From positions 4,374,501 to 4,438,500 of the forward strand of contig WPIO01000021.1 of NCBI GenBank assembly GCA_009760855.2: a DNA stretch of 64,000 nucleotides, written 5' to 3'. The notes under the pieces were generated by a model, which was not told where the DNA came from, did not search any database, and saw only the letters and a program-made list of their open reading frames with translations. The first letter of the stretch is position 1; each line of letters begins with the position of its first letter. Positions 1-13,004 of the stretch are shown here, piece after piece. The translations under genes and the position numbers were made by a program. The DNA is from Cristatella mucedo. Its lineage: Eukaryota > Bryozoa > Phylactolaemata > Cristatellidae.

Positions 1-1412
1 GCTGTAGTCGGGCCACTTCTCAAGAAAGTCACACTAGACCAAGAGAACTTGAGCAACTACCGCCCAGTCTCCCTTCTACCATTCCTATCAAAGACACTGG
101 AACGGGTCGTGGCGGACCAGCTGAACTAACATCTTGAAACTTCAAACCTTGCTAGTAAGTTCCAGTCTGGCTTTAGAGCTAATCACTTCACAGAGTCACC
201 ATTGCTTAGGGTATACAACGACCTACTTAAGAATGCAGACATGGGTAGAGTGTCTCTGCTTGTTTTGTTTGATCTTTCGGCAGCTTTTGATACCATCGAT
301 CACAAAGTTCTTCTAGAGCGCCTCTCATCTCGCCTGGGCATCACTGGCACTGCTCTGCAATGGTTCAGGTCCTATCTCAGTGGGAGACTCCAGAGTATTG
401 ACGTGAATGGACAAAGATCATCCGAGGTACCTCTGAAATATGGGGTACCTCAGGGCTCCGTGCTAGGTCCGGTTCTTTTCACGGTTTATACTCTCCCTCT
501 TGCTGATGTGATTGCCAAGCACAATCTAGGCTTTCACTTCTATGCGGTTGACACCCAGTTGTACCTTTGCTTTGATCCCTCACAGCCTTCGAACACCTCA
601 AATTCTCTCAACTCACTTGCTGCATGTATTGATGACATCTGCACATGGATGGCAGCAAATTTTCTAAAACTAAACGATGATAAAACTAACTTACTAGTTA
701 TGGGTAAACCCAGTGTGATTCAGAGATTGGAAAGGCTGACGCTCAAAATTGGCTCTGCCAGCATATCTCCTGTCGAATCAGCTCGAAATATTGGTGTCAT
801 ATTCCAAAGCGACCTCTCGTTAGACGACCATATCAGCTCCACAGTCAAATCCGCCTATTTTCAGCTTCATAACATTGCTAAAATTCGGGCTTGTTTAGAT
901 AAGGATACCACGTCTAAGTTGGTCCATGCATTCGTGACATCCGGTCTCGACTTCTGAAACTCACTGCTTACTGGCCTACCTGCATGTGCGATCAGGCGAT
1001 TTCAGCTGGTGCAAAACTCCGCAGCTAGGCTTGTCTGTTGTGAGCATCGCAGTTGCCGCATCACACCACTTCTCGCCGACCTGCACTGGCTAGTCAAGCA
1101 ACGGATTGACGTCAAGGTTTCGGTTGCTCACTTTTAGGTCCCTTCATTCTTTGGCTCCAGTCTATCTCTCAGATGTACTCCCCCACCACAAGCATCGTAC
1201 CACCCTCTTTTCGGAATCCAACTGTTTACCGATACCTAGTACAAACCTCAAATCCTTTGGAGACCGTACATTCAGTTCGTATGCTCCCAAAGCCTTGAAC
1301 TCCCTTCCGACTTTCGTCACAACATCCTCTGACTTGACCACATTTATAAAGAACTTAAAAACACACCTATTTAGGACAGCATCTAGTGGGTCCCTGTGAT
1401 TCATCCAAATGG
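1..1412 (+). mobile_element. L2-clade LINE, RT C-terminal part, inactive
   Basis: Homologous to the 27-29.7 kb copy from its RT palm onwards and cut by the window edge. Motifs: LSAAFDTIDHKVLLERLSSR, GVPQGSVLGPVL, then YAVD in place of catalytic YADD. A TGC-to-TGA change at 955-957 stops the frame (LDF stop). It ends near 1412 without the usual 3' tail. Confidence 0.9.
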
Positions 1413-3539
1413 CAGACGGCCTGTTACAGCACTTGAAGAGCCAGCCGAGGTCGCGAAGTGTGAGCGCCACGCCCCCCCCCCGACTAAGAGCCACGGGCTT
1501 AATCGATTAGTTGCTCGCTACTTAGCGATTTGAATATTACGAAAGACGAAGATCATTCGCGGCGGAGCGAGAGCTTTAGATTCTGAAGTGAACTAATGCG
1601 TCGATTCGACCCGTTGTAAGCAGGAGCGATGAGTCAACGTGTCGAATTTTCTCATTAGAAATAGCTTATGCCCGTGAAAAATCGCGCACAACTATTGCAG
1701 CGTTGCATCGCAATGCGGGCCAGAGTTTCCGCTGACCGAGAGGTAAGAACAGCCTTAGCTCGGCCTACCCGACTACTCCATACCGCGTGACCTGGGCCGT
1801 CGAGTGCTCGAATTTTACCTTCGGTATCTTGCTATTTTTTACCACGGCGTAAGTGTGACGTTCGATGAGCTTTGACAGAACGAAGCTTCATCGAATGGCT
1901 TCTTCTTCAGGCTCTTCCTGTCGTAGATTGTGTCGTCTGCGACGTTTCTGTCGAGTTTCGGCACAGTGTGGCACCGAGTGGCTTCTCGTTGGTGTCTGCG
2001 ACAGGTACGACATTTATATTACGCTCCCAATTCGTTCAAGCGAAAACTCGCCGGTTCACAATGGCGGGCGGAAACCACAGGTTTTGTATAGAATTAGCTT
2101 GCACTCGTGAAAAATCAACCTATTAAAAATCAAGGAAAACTCCCAACTTTCTTTTGGAAGGTGGGCCCAGATGTCCACCGACCTCGCTAGTGAGCCCACT
2201 CCACTCACTTCCAAACTTAAAGCTATTAGCTAATGGAGCCAAATCTATGCAAGAGAAAAAATTAATACATATTTCAAAATAAAATGTAATGATCTTATAA
2301 ACCGATCATAAATCCAATTTCATGAAATTTATTTATCAGAGCCGGGTGTCGAAATCAGCATTGAGTTGCTTGTATGCAACGTAAAGACGTGCTGACCGTC
2401 TTTTAGTTTATATTAACTATATAGTAAACCCCAGTAATGAATCGTGGGCAGATTCTATTTACGTTTGCCATCGCTTACCAAAGGCACGCGTACCTAGGGA
2501 TGTTATTTACAACTGCAAGAGTGCGAGTTCAGCTGCAAATGCAAATTAGCAAATTATTTCCACATTCGCCTAGTTGTCATGGCACCTATTACTGCTTTGT
2601 CATCGTAGAAGAACTATAAATATCTCAATGGGCGTAATGCAAGCGTGACGCGAGTGACTGCGCCGGACTTACTAACTAACCTAGCTTATTGTAGATGTTG
2701 ATCTGCTGTTTCACGGCCTCCTGACACTGAAAGCTAAAAGTAAAGGTCCCTGATTCAAAAGCCTCATTTACGTCGCAGAGGCAGGAAAGCAGTAGCGACA
2801 ACCACTCCGCTTCCATTTGGGAATAAAGCATTGCAAGCGGCATGACATGAATCCGCGTCAGAAGAACTCACGCCAGAAGAATCCGCGTCAGAAGTGCGAG
2901 CGTGATACCTTCGAGATAGGACCGGGCTTAATCAGCAGATCGCCTCAACTTCCGGTCATTACTTTTGATTAGTGACATGACTAGAAACTACTAAGTTAAA
3001 TATCTTACTAAGGATCGTATTAGGTCCCTGGTTTACTCAGGATTATAAAGCAGTTTCTCACTATTGGCAGGACCGCCGAAAGAAGTCATTAGGTCTCTAC
3101 AGTTTGTTACAATTACAGCCAATGGCTGATTTTTCTTTACATCAAAGAAACACGCTTTGCAAGTTTTTCTTGCCTAAAGGAGCGTCGGTGGCTCCCAGGT
3201 GATCAGCAGACGCAGAGTAAACTACGAACGCTAACGCACAAGACCCGCTGTGGCTTAGTTCCTTCATACTAGGCAGAACAACTACAGTAGTTCTGAATGG
3301 CTGACCATTTCTTTCGCTTACTGACAGTTAGTGACAGAAGTTTCTGCTCTGCGGATCTTTAACTAACGGTAACCACAGTTCTAGAGCGATAGCGAAATCC
3401 GCTCTCGCGCCACAGACTCGGGGACTTCATCACCAGTCAACCCATGCCTCTACTTCTTAGTTCCATCGTTGCCTCTCGATTTCTCACTCTTATGGTATTT
3501 TAGAGGGTAAAGTGAATGGGCACATACACGCACGTATGC
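1413..3539. other. intergenic, nothing recognised
   Basis: No convincing exon, RNA gene or repeat was seen apart from a C10 run at 1472. Short frames here lack conserved motifs. Confidence 0.5.
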
Positions 3540-3564
3540 ACGCACGCACGCACGCGCGCGCGCG

Positions 3565-3636
<72 letters not shown>

Positions 3637-3638
3637 CA
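3540..3638. repeat. (CG)n(CA)n(TA)n compound microsatellite
   Basis: CACGCACG units pass into (CG)n, (CA)n about 44 bp and (TA)n about 20 bp. Alternating purine-pyrimidine, able to form Z-DNA. Confidence 0.95.
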
Positions 3639-3645
3639 TATATTA

Positions 3646-3881
3646 AGTAAAAGCCACAAATGCATATAGTGCAGTACAGAACGAAACTCCAAGCGTGCTT
3701 AAACAAGGTTACCGTAGCAATGAAGTTATGATGCAAGCAGAAAGGCCTGTATAGAGACAGTTACTGGGGTTCAGATGAGATGTCACAAACGAGTGTACTA
3801 ACTTCATTGCCATAGTAACCTTTTCTAAGCACGCTTGGAGCTTCGTTCTGTACTGCACTCTATGCATTTGTGGCTTTTACT
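3646..3881. repeat. 83-bp inverted repeat with 70-bp spacer (foldback)
   Basis: Arm 3646-3728 (AGTAAAAGCCACAAATGCAT ...) and arm 3799-3881 (... ATGCATTTGTGGCTTTTACT) are reverse complements with about 7 mismatches. The arms flank a 70-bp spacer. A (CA)n(TA)n tract lies just upstream. Confidence 0.9.
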
Positions 3882-4090
3882 GTAAGATATACTTATACTT
3901 TTAAGACGCTTACGGATGGTGAAAAAAACTCTACAATTAGGCTTGTTTGTCGTGAATTCCGGAACTGGCAAATTGTCCTAGTTCTCTCCCGACATGCACG
4001 GGCTACCTGCCAAGTGACGCGTCGACTTGTCATACCATTCACTTTTAGGTCCCTCCTTTATAGTGCTCCTGAGTCCCTATGCTAAGCACT
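3880..4090 (+). mobile_element. short degenerate L2 LINE fragment
   Basis: AGGCTTGTTTGTCGTGAATT and CACTTTTAGGTCCCTCC match the L2 region near 29115-29235. Confidence 0.6.
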
Positions 4091-4374
4091 TGCTTCTCAT
4101 ACTTCTTCTCCTAGCAACCACTTCTCTAGCTCTGGTAAACTCTCTGCTGCACCTCTAAGCAGCTCCGAACAATTCAAAAGCAGTTACTTCAGTTCTTATT
4201 AATCTAAACCCTAGCTAGCTATCGACTGAGTTCACAACTTTCAGGACTTGACGACGAAATTTAGAGCAAAGCTTTAAATCCACCATTTTCTCCAGCATTT
4301 TCTTTCGATCGTATGTATCGCCCTCTACGTCCTTTCTTTCCACCCCAGTAGAGTTCCTAGAAAGATATTTTATT

Positions 4375-4540
4375 TGTCTTGGATATAGTTAAAAAAATAT
4401 AATTCTTGTGTATTGCACCCCAAGAGAACTTAATCTTTATTCAGGCACTTCACATATGCATCGGGGCTCGAGCCTACGACCTCAGCCAGACCTTGGTCGA
4501 GGTGAGCACCTTAACCACTGGACCAAACCAGCTCGGCATC
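4375..4540 (-). mobile_element. SINE-1 copy
   Basis: Reverse-oriented: tail CCCCAAGAGAACTTAATCTT, body GGGGCTCGAGCCTACGACCT, head CTGGACCAAACCAGC. Confidence 0.8.
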
Positions 4541-5132
4541 GCAGAAGAGATCGCAGAAGAGAGACATCATCATCATTTTTGCTATTATTATTCAGCTCAC
4601 GTTGTCTGGCAGTCCCAGAAAGTGTAAGGAAACAGTACGTCTCTTAACTCTTTTGTGATGGCTGGTGCTTTGGACTTCCGCTAGAGAATTGTGAAACTGC
4701 TAGATTATGTTGACTGCAATACGCAAGTCATGAACACATTTGACAGATTTTCAGTCAACTTAAGCCAAATGGGAAGTATCACTTTATATTTCCCTTGTAG
4801 ATCACACGTGTCAATGGCTATTATTCCAACTCCAGCTAACTTGCTTATCTTCTACCGTAAAACCTGTCACTTGGAGTAATGCTGAGTGCCGCCTAACGAG
4901 GCTTTTAGAGGGCTGCTCTTTTCAGTGTTTTGCGTTCTCCTCCAACAACCACCATGATTTCTTCACTCTGCCCTTTTCTAAAGTCAGCGGCTCTTACTAG
5001 GCTTTAAAATTATCTGCTACCACGCGAACAAATATCCAAACGCTTAAACGCACTTACCTAGTCGATACGCTTGATACGACGGTATTGTCATCTAAGAATG
5101 CACGCCCTGATAGTAGAATATGATTCTCGGCC

Positions 5133-5420
5133 ATGGTTATACCAGAAACTGTCGGTGTTTCTTACGCAACGACATCTACTCTTCAACTGCCGACTATGGC
5201 ACATCTTTTTTCAGCGGTCCTGAACTGCTACTTCTATGCTACTCACTACCTCAACTGCTCTCCTAACTCTGCTATGCTTCCCACTTTCTCTTTGTTGCGT
5301 GAGACGAAGTCTGTTGGCTACCGAATGCGTACCGAAAGCCGCTTAGGCTGTGAGTGCGCTATACAAAACTCTCCTGCGTAACACCCACATGGTCTTTATG
5401 ACTTTGTGGAGTTACTGACG
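5133..5420 (+). mobile_element. LINE-B 3' end fragment
   Basis: Shares GTCTGTTGGCTACCGAATGC, GTACCGA and AGCCGCTTAG with 38765-38810 and 63970-64000. A second L2-like LINE family with its own 3' end (GTGGAGTTAC, then a CATTA-rich run). Confidence 0.65.
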
Positions 5421-5756
5421 GAGATACATTATTACATTATTGCATCACGAAAGATCATATCCATAACTTGCACAAATGATAACGGCAAGCGAGTACAGCC
5501 CAACTCATCCTCCTTTGGGGATACTGCGAGAGGCTGCCGGGCAGTAGTGAGCTGACTCATCGGGAACATTATTCGGAACTGTCTGTAGCATGCAGGTACG
5601 CTACGACTCTGCTCTACGCTGTGCCTCTACTTGCATTCTAAATTGAGATAACGCTTCGCTCGATGCATCCCGGATGTTTCCTGGATATTTGCCTGCTTTC
5701 TGAACCGTAGGGTCCATGCGCCTGCCCATTTCCCATACAAAGACTAGCTAACTTGG

Positions 5757-6500
5757 CTGTGATAAGACAAATTTACTAGTTATGGGCAAACAAAGTGGGA
5801 TTCATAAATCTGGAAACTCAATACTCAAAATTGTCTCTACCAGCATATCTCCTGTTGAATCTGTACTAAATCTAGGTGCCCTATTTCAAAGTGACCTTTC
5901 ATAGGACGGCCACATCAACTCCACAGACAAGTCTGCCTACTTTTAGCTGCACACAATTGCTACAATTCGTGCTTGCTTAGACGGGAGCAGTACATCTAAA
6001 TTGGTCTATGGACATCCTGTCTCGACTTGTGTAACTCATTGCTTGCTGGCCAACCGGCATGTGCAATCAGGCGCTTACCGCTGGTGTAAAAATCTGCAGC
6101 CAGGCTTATCTGTCGTGAGCATCGCACTTATTACATCACACTACTTCTCGCAGACCTGTACTGGCTCCCAGTCAAGCAACACATCAACTTTTAAAGGTTT
6201 TGTCACTCACTTTAAGGTTCCTTCATTCTTTTGTTCCAGCCTATCTATCAGATCTACTCCCCACCAGGCTAAGTATCGTACCACCCGTTTTCAGAATCTA
6301 ATCGTTTACCAATACCTCGTACGAACCTCAAATCCTTTGGAGACAGTGCCTTTAGTTCGTGTTCTCCCAAAGCCTGGAACTCACTTTCGACTGGCGTTAC
6401 ATCCCCTGGCTTGGACGGCATTTAAAAAGAAGCCTGTACAGTCGTACTATTCGCAGTCCTTGGAACTAGCGAGCTAACGAGTCCGTGCACTTGTGTGCTT
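5757..6500 (+). mobile_element. degenerate L2 LINE fragment
   Basis: Matches the RT C-terminal region (DDKTNLLVMGKPSV equivalent) through the AWNSLP equivalent, with many substitutions and frameshifts. Confidence 0.8.
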
Positions 6501-7224
6501 TATGCGGAGGCTGTTGAGGGGTTGATCAGAGCGTCGTTCGCCACCGCTTTGCACGGTACACCAAGGTGCCACTGCCAAGGTACGCACGTAAATTCACCGC
6601 GAATTCCTTGAGAAAACATGAACCCTTTACAGAAGCGGAAAGGGGAGTTGAGAAAATAAATTTTCTTGACAACCACGTCAGTCTTAAGCGCAAAATAGAT
6701 CTTTTCTGTGGCACCAGACATTAGAGCGGAAGAGTAAGTTGGTAATTGCAGTGCTCGCATTTCCAGAACAGATGAGAACAAAAGTTTGGCACTCTTTTCA
6801 TATGGACCCCTCCTAACTTGGGAAGTTAAGCTCAGTACAAATAGCGCCGAATCCTTTTAAAAGATATGCAAATCATGGCATTCTTTTTCTCTTATTTACC
6901 TCTCTTAATTTGAGTCACAAGCGATACACATCTGCAACATAATCATGCTGCAAAATCCTATCTTCGTTATAGTCATCAGGATCTACAGAATATTGTTTAC
7001 ATTTATCAGTGCGAAAGGCCGCCAAGCCAAGTTCAGGGTTGGTCGCAGCAGCGCATGTGCTTAGAAGAACGAAATTTCCAGCTGACACTTCCTTGAGCTC
7101 GAAGTGCCCTCTGTAACAGCAGGGTAGCATATATCGACAGGTTAAGAGCCACGTGTAAGACCCACGGCGTAGGCAAACCAATTGTCCAACGACGGTTGCA
7201 ACCAAATTTGCTACGTCACTTATA

Positions 7225-7925
7225 ATCATAATAATAGATTTGTTCAGCGCCCTCAGAGGCATTAATCTCTTTCTAGGCACTTTACATACACTGTAAAGGA
7301 AGCATGATCTAATGGTCAATGGTAACATGTGCAATGTCAATAAGCATAACATAGTCAGAGGTGACAGGCACAGTGTCAACACGCAAATACGGTTAGTGGT
7401 AGCATGCACAGTATTAGGATGGAGGAGCACAGCACACAAAGCATGAATCGCACGAACCCACGAACAATACTGCGATAAGTAGGTGAGTTCTCAACTTTTT
7501 TTTAAATGTTGTCAATCAGGAGATGTCGTAAAGTCAGTCGGGAGTGAGCTCCAGGATTTGAGAGCGTACGAACTAAAGGCAACGTCTCAGCGATTTCAGA
7601 TTCTTACGAGGTATAGCTTAACGATCTGAGTAAGAAAACCGGGATACGACACCCGGTACGTTGGGGGAGTAGTTTCGAATTGGTATGCTGAAGCAAAGGA
7701 TGAAGGGACCTAAAAGTGAGCAATGGAACCTTCGAGTCGATACGCTGCGCTTGATGAAGAGCCAGAGCAGGTCAGCGGCGAGAAGTGGTGAGACGTGGCA
7801 ACTGCGACACTCACGACAGACAAGCCTAGCGGCAGATTTCTGCCCCAACTGCTAGCGTCTGATTGCACAGGCAGGTAAGCCAACAAGCAGTGAGTTACAG
7901 AAGTCGAGACGAGATGTCACAAATG
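7225..7925 (-). mobile_element. degenerate L2 LINE fragment with 3' tail
   Basis: Starts with the tail stem-loop on the minus strand (CAGCGCCCTCAGAGGCATTA), then L2 3' UTR (AGCATGCACAGT-type repeats) and the RT C-terminal region, all decayed. Confidence 0.8.
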
Positions 7926-8424
7926 CATCGACCAATTTGGATGGTGGCAACTAGAGTTCATACTACCAACCACAGCAAATTTTTCTAGCAGAACTGGCAG
8001 GAGATTGTATCTGATGGGGAGGGGCTTGATTATTAATGAAGAATGCGGCTGCCAGATTAAAACTTCCTTCGAAATAATTGTAACAATAGTAAATCGTGCT
8101 ATGGTACCCTGAGAGAATTGAAAGCCATGGTTATGCACCTCAAACGAGCTGAGAGGGACGTGTGGCATCTAATTAGTAGTTTGTAAGCAGTAGCCTGCAA
8201 GCAAATTAATCATGGCACCACCAGCCCCCCTATGTTCCGAGTACATGAAGCTGAAGTCGTGCCGTCAGCAAGCAGAGAGTTGGAAGCTATGGATGCCTTG
8301 GAGCCAAGGCATTGCGGATTGGCGATGCACGCTAGATGCAAGCCACATGCACAGCTACGTGACCAGGGTAAGACGAGGAGCAAGTCATGCCCTGAGGTGG
8401 CACCTTAGGAGTTAACAGTTCAGA

Positions 8425-8630
8425 CACGAAAGCCAGAGTAGGTGGATGAATGGATGTAAAGTCAATTTGCTGCTTGATGGGGAGCCAGTGTAGGTCTCTG
8501 AGAACTAGTTTAGCTCAGTAATGGTGACGGCCACGGCAAGACAAGCCTCGCTTCAGTGTTTTGCATTTACACAGGCAGGGAAACCTACAAGGAGATATTT
8601 TCAGAATGGTAGACGAGTTGTCAGCAGCCA
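8425..8630 (-). mobile_element. degenerate L2 LINE fragment
   Basis: Minus-strand remnant of the L2 segment around 29100-29230 (TTGATGGGGAGCCAGTGTAG corresponds to the LHWLPVKQ region). Confidence 0.55.
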
Positions 8631-8639
8631 GAACTAATT

Positions 8640-10150
8640 TTCGTCGGCGGCACCCTTGTCTACGCACTTTCAAGAATTTGGCGGCGTTACTTGACTGAAA
8701 GCAGGCAGGCGTGACTGTAAGCGTGAGGTGTGCATTAAGCGAAGCTCATTTTAGAAGAGAAAGCCAAGAGTCCGTACAGATGGTATACGATAGATGCTGC
8801 TAGCTGAACTAATTTTGAGGGCGAGTTTCCTGTTTCTTAGTTTCGCCCATTACTATTAGTTAGGGCTTACTAGTATTCTTATATATTCCTATTAGAATAT
8901 TAGACATTACTATAAGATAAGGCTTTTCGAAATGCAATGTACGAGTTGCTGCAAATCGGGTGTAGTAGCTTCCACGTCCGGACAGAACAAACGGTTGCAC
9001 TCAAAGCGCTCGTAGCGGGTGTTAGTCTCAGCCGACGCAAAACGCATAGGGCGACGCCTTAAATTTATAATCGCGACTAACGACTTGTAGCTGCAGCACG
9101 AATGCGCGCGCGTATTTCGGCAGTAGCAAAACGCAGTTGACACGAAGAGTGCCCATGCCTTAACGTAAGTAACTCCATCTCCATGACGCAGACGAGTCAA
9201 TTCGATAGTGGCGCAGGGTCACAGACGTTCAACAACGGCGTGATGTTCAACCGCAGCTCTGGCCTAGAGCTGAAATCAGCTCATAAATCAAGGCTAACTC
9301 CGAAAGTGCAACTGACAGCCTAGTACGCGGCTTCTGCAATTACGCGGCCTCGGCCGTAAGGATTAGCGCACAGTCAGTTCCTAGCCGTTACAATTCAGGA
9401 ACCGCGAATAAAGAGCACCAGTTATAATCTTGCCAATTAGCGAGACGCCGTATCAGAGAGCCGGACTGCCAAATGTGAGGAGACGAACGGCGACGCGTGC
9501 CTCGCCTTGCCCGCCACGCCGCCGTTCCCCCGAACTCTATTGACATCGGCAAATGGGTTGCTCTATGGACTGCAGGTCCCGGGCATTCAACGCACTCATT
9601 CCAGCACCCAAGGCCATTTGCCAACTCAGTAAGGGCCGACGATGTGGCGTTACGAACTCGTCCGGCAGAGGTGGCTGGTGGCGAGCTTTCGATGGTAGTT
9701 TCGTTCAATACTAAGCAAAATTCAGGATACTGGCCGGGACCACGTATACTCGATCGTAGTCGCCCGCTCTCGTTCGCGCGTGCTCCCGTTCTCGTTCGAG
9801 CGTTTACGAAAATTGCCAGGACCGGCCTAACAGCTCAGCTGCTATTTCTCAGCTATATTCGAGCAACTCATTTCGCAGATACATGCGCGTTCATATTAGA
9901 TCTCTTTATTTTAACACCACAAGTAAGAATTTCACGACAAGCGCCGGCAGTCGCGATGGCTGAGGTCTCGTAAATTAACCTTCGCCCCCAATTTCCGCCG
10001 AGGGGCTGTTTACATACGGACCCACGTGCCGCACCTGGCGATCGTAGTGAGGCCGCCAACTGAGTCACCAGGTACTGCGCAGTAGAACAGAACGCGATAG
10101 ATACAACGAGGCGACTGGCAAGTCAGCCGCTGTCTCACCAATGCTCTCTT
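8640..10150. other. intergenic, partly GC-rich, nothing recognised
   Basis: About 8900-10150 looks single-copy and CpG-containing. Overlapping frames on both strands near 9400-9970 show no recognisable domain. Possibly upstream sequence of the small frame at 10155-10424 or of an unseen gene. Confidence 0.35.
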
Positions 10151-10154
10151 TTAA

Positions 10155-10424
10155 TTAGTCAGATTCGCTGATACCTTGAGACACTAAAATCGACAAGGCT
10201 GCGCTCCGCTTTACAGAAGCGGAGCTCAGACCTTTCAGGAGCGACGATAGGCGATCCAGTTCGCCTTCTATGGCCGTCGCTTCATCCAGCATTAGGCGAA
10301 GGTGAGATAGCACCTCAAGCTGGCGTTCAAAGCACTGTCGCATCTGAGAGCTGGCTCGTTCGCACGCCTGCTGAGCGATAGCGTCGCGTCGAGCTCCTGA
10401 ACGTCCGAGTGGGCGGGACACCAT
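10155..10424 (-). CDS. unidentified small helical protein, 89 codons
   Basis: The frame opens at ATGG (GGACCATGG context) and ends at TAA. It reads MVSRPLGRSGARRDAIAQQA ... MRQCFERQLEVLSHLRLMLD ... LDRLSSLLKGLSS ... GISESD. The middle is a charged amphipathic helix with heptad-like leucines, probably a coiled coil. The frame stays open upstream to about 10742, so it could be part of a longer exon. I do not recognise the family. It is not repeat-derived as far as I can see. It could still be chance. Confidence 0.35.
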   Translation of the reverse strand: MVSRPLGRSGARRDAIAQQACERASSQMRQCFERQLEVLSHLRLMLDEATAIEGELDRLSSLLKGLSSASVKRSAALSILVSQGISESD

Positions 10425-11329
10425 GGTCCGGCCAGCTGCTCCTCGGGATGCAGACAGAGGTCCGAAAGCCCCGCTATTCAGGACGAAGGGCAGGTGCAGA
10501 TACGGATACCAGGTGCAGAATCTGCCTTTGGCGTGCTGATCCCGATCGTCGGATGTATTCAGTCGGCACGCAATGAACGACGACAACGAGCAGCACGACT
10601 GAAGACTCCTTGCAGCAGCCGAAGCCAATTGGCCAATAATCGCCGAGGTGCTCTCACCCCAAGGTGGCGCTAGTTCGCGAGGCCTGACGTCAAGTCCAAA
10701 CAAAGCTCCGCCCACCATCACTCTGCCTGCACAGCATAGCAAGCAGCCACCGGGGAATGGGACTGAACACTGTAGAGCCCTGGAACCCTGCCATGAGTGA
10801 CATAGCCATTGCTACTGCAGCCATTGCGGTAGAAAGCCACCTTGTAATGCTGATTCATTCGGTACTCGCCTGTGCGAGTGCCTGGTCTCTACTCTACATC
10901 ACCAGGGCAGCATTTCCGAAGCCACACCCCATTGGCCGAACTCCCAACGTTCTTAGCAGCAAGACGTCAGCTATCCCGGTAAAGAGCTCAGACAAATGCC
11001 ATTACTGCAGATCAAATTATCAGGATATCGTTTCCCTCGGCCGGCAGCATCATTGCTTCATATTATTCACTATGCGAGTAGTTCTCCAATAGTATGGGTA
11101 TATCGTCCATCAAAGCAAACTGTTGCAATCAGGTACCACCCAGCTCTGCTGATTGAGCCCATCGCTTGTTGCCTTCGCCACTGGAAAAGATATTGCCTGT
11201 CGAAGTCACGTTTTGGTGCGATTGTGAGTTCAAAAGCACTACCCTAATCGAGATAGTTTCTGAGGTGGACACGCCGGTCTGATTATTCCACAATTGTCTG
11301 GTCGAACTTAAATAAAATAAATAAATAAA

Positions 11330-11492
11330 TCCTAGCTGATTTAACAGCCTCTTTTTGTATAGCGACAGAAGAGCCTTTACGGCTATCACCACCGCTGGCA
11401 GTGGCGATAAAGGATCGCCCACCACAGGAATCGAACTCACGACTTAGGTCATGAAAGCAACCGCCTTACCTAGTGAGCCATCACGGCTCACC
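11330..11492 (-). mobile_element. SINE-2 copy
   Basis: Nearly the same as 14618-14790 (AACAGCCTCTTTTTGTATAG ... AAAGGATCGCCCACCACAGG ... GAGCCATCACGGCTCACC). The B box is slightly decayed. Confidence 0.85.
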
Positions 11493-11499
11493 AACCTAC

Positions 11500-12240
11500 T
11501 CCAGATCAACCGAAAACAAATTCGTGGAAGAGTGATTGATACTCATGGAAGATGGTCGGGGAATGGCAGGGTGATACTCGTGGGGGATACTCAAGTGATA
11601 CTCATGATCCCGGTCTCGCCAAAACCGACGGGTGCCTGCCTTGACTCAGTGTGCAGCTTTAAGAAAGGATTTTGGCTATGCTCAAGTATAGTCAGAGAAT
11701 CTTCACCCCACTGAATAACCTTACGCTGAAGTTGATGACAGCCCGAAGCACACTCAAAGTGCAGCCTTTCAGAATGATACGCTGGCTACGTTAGGGCACA
11801 GTTACCGAGATAAATCGAATGAAAAGCCATCGACCACGCGACTGTTGGGCATGATTTGTGAAGGCATCTGCAGCAGCAGCAAACATTGTGGGTTTGGGAA
11901 CCAGCCAACCCAATTAGGCTTCTCGCTAAACTCGAGTTGGTTCGAGCCGATTCCGATCGATTGCCACGCAGTTGCTTTGCAAAACAGTAGCCGAAAGTTG
12001 GTATAGACCTTTAGCTAGGTGCTACCGGGCCCTACACAATTCTTTGTTACAATCACAGTCGTCACAACGGCTTTACCGTATGAATGAGGCACTTAGCGAC
12101 TTCCAGCCACCGAGAAGGTAAGACGTCACAAGGTTACGATATTGCACAGGCGCTTGTCACTTAAACGTGCCATCCCTGGCACAGGTAGGCGAAAAATTCA
12201 TGCAACGTAGCATGTATCTTCTTGGTAGCCTAAATAGCCA
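11500..12240. other. intergenic, nothing recognised
   Basis: Contains scattered GATACTC-type short repeats (11540-11610) but no gene. Confidence 0.45.
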
Positions 12241-12244
12241 GCCG

Positions 12245-12405
12245 GCATTAAGCAGCACCATAATCCAGCGGTTAAGATGCTCGCCCCGACCAAGGCATGG
12301 CTGAGGTCGTGGGCTCGAGCCCTGAGGCATATGTGAAGCGCCTGAATAGAGATTTAGTTCTCTTGGGGTGCTATACACACGAATTATATTTTTTTTATAC
12401 GAACG
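12245..12405 (+). mobile_element. SINE-1 copy
   Basis: CAGCGGTTAAGATGCTCGCC, GAGGTCGTGGGCTCGAGCCC, then the tail AAGCGCCTGAATAGAGATTT and a T-rich end. The head is partly lost. Confidence 0.8.
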
Positions 12406-13004
12406 ACAACATAGCATTAATCAAATAGTGGTACTGTCAAGGTCAAGAAACCAAGCAGGGCCGAGTCCGTTCGTTTATTTTTAAGCAAAAATACCTGCTA
12501 GCAACACAACTGTGTTACAACGGAGTAACTCGTGTGAGCAGAGCGGGTATATTTATTGCGATAGCTGGACTTGACTGCTGTCCTCGTCATTCACCAAGGC
12601 GCCACAGTCATGAAATCGCAAGGGACATTCAGCACTGTCAGCATGTCGCCGTCTTCTGGAGATTCAAGTCGTTATCTAGAAAACCAAAGCAAATACGAGT
12701 TTCGACTTCTATGGGATACGATCGATGTAATGAAATAACAGTCTTCGTAAGACGATTGGCTGTTTCCGTAGGTGCCAATATTTGCATGTGGCCTTCGGTC
12801 AGTGGGGCTAAATATGTTAGTAAAAACAGTAAATGTACACGGGACGCTACAGAGTATGCAGGAGTCTGATCGATGTACATCAATCTGCTTAGAAAACTGT
12901 TTCAAAACCTAGTCGTCTGCAGTCTGGGCAGAGATTAAGCGATTGGCAGTATGGAGACAACAACCGGGGCATCATTTTTCGCCATCAGGTCTTGTGCCTG
13001 ACGC

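Noticed and set aside
3450-3736. Cys-Val and Ala-Arg repeat frames
   Set aside because: Translations of the (CA)n/(CG)n/(TA)n tract.
9497-9973. 158-codon plus-strand frame
   Set aside because: Overlaps other open frames on the opposite strand in GC-rich DNA. No motif, poor composition for a protein.
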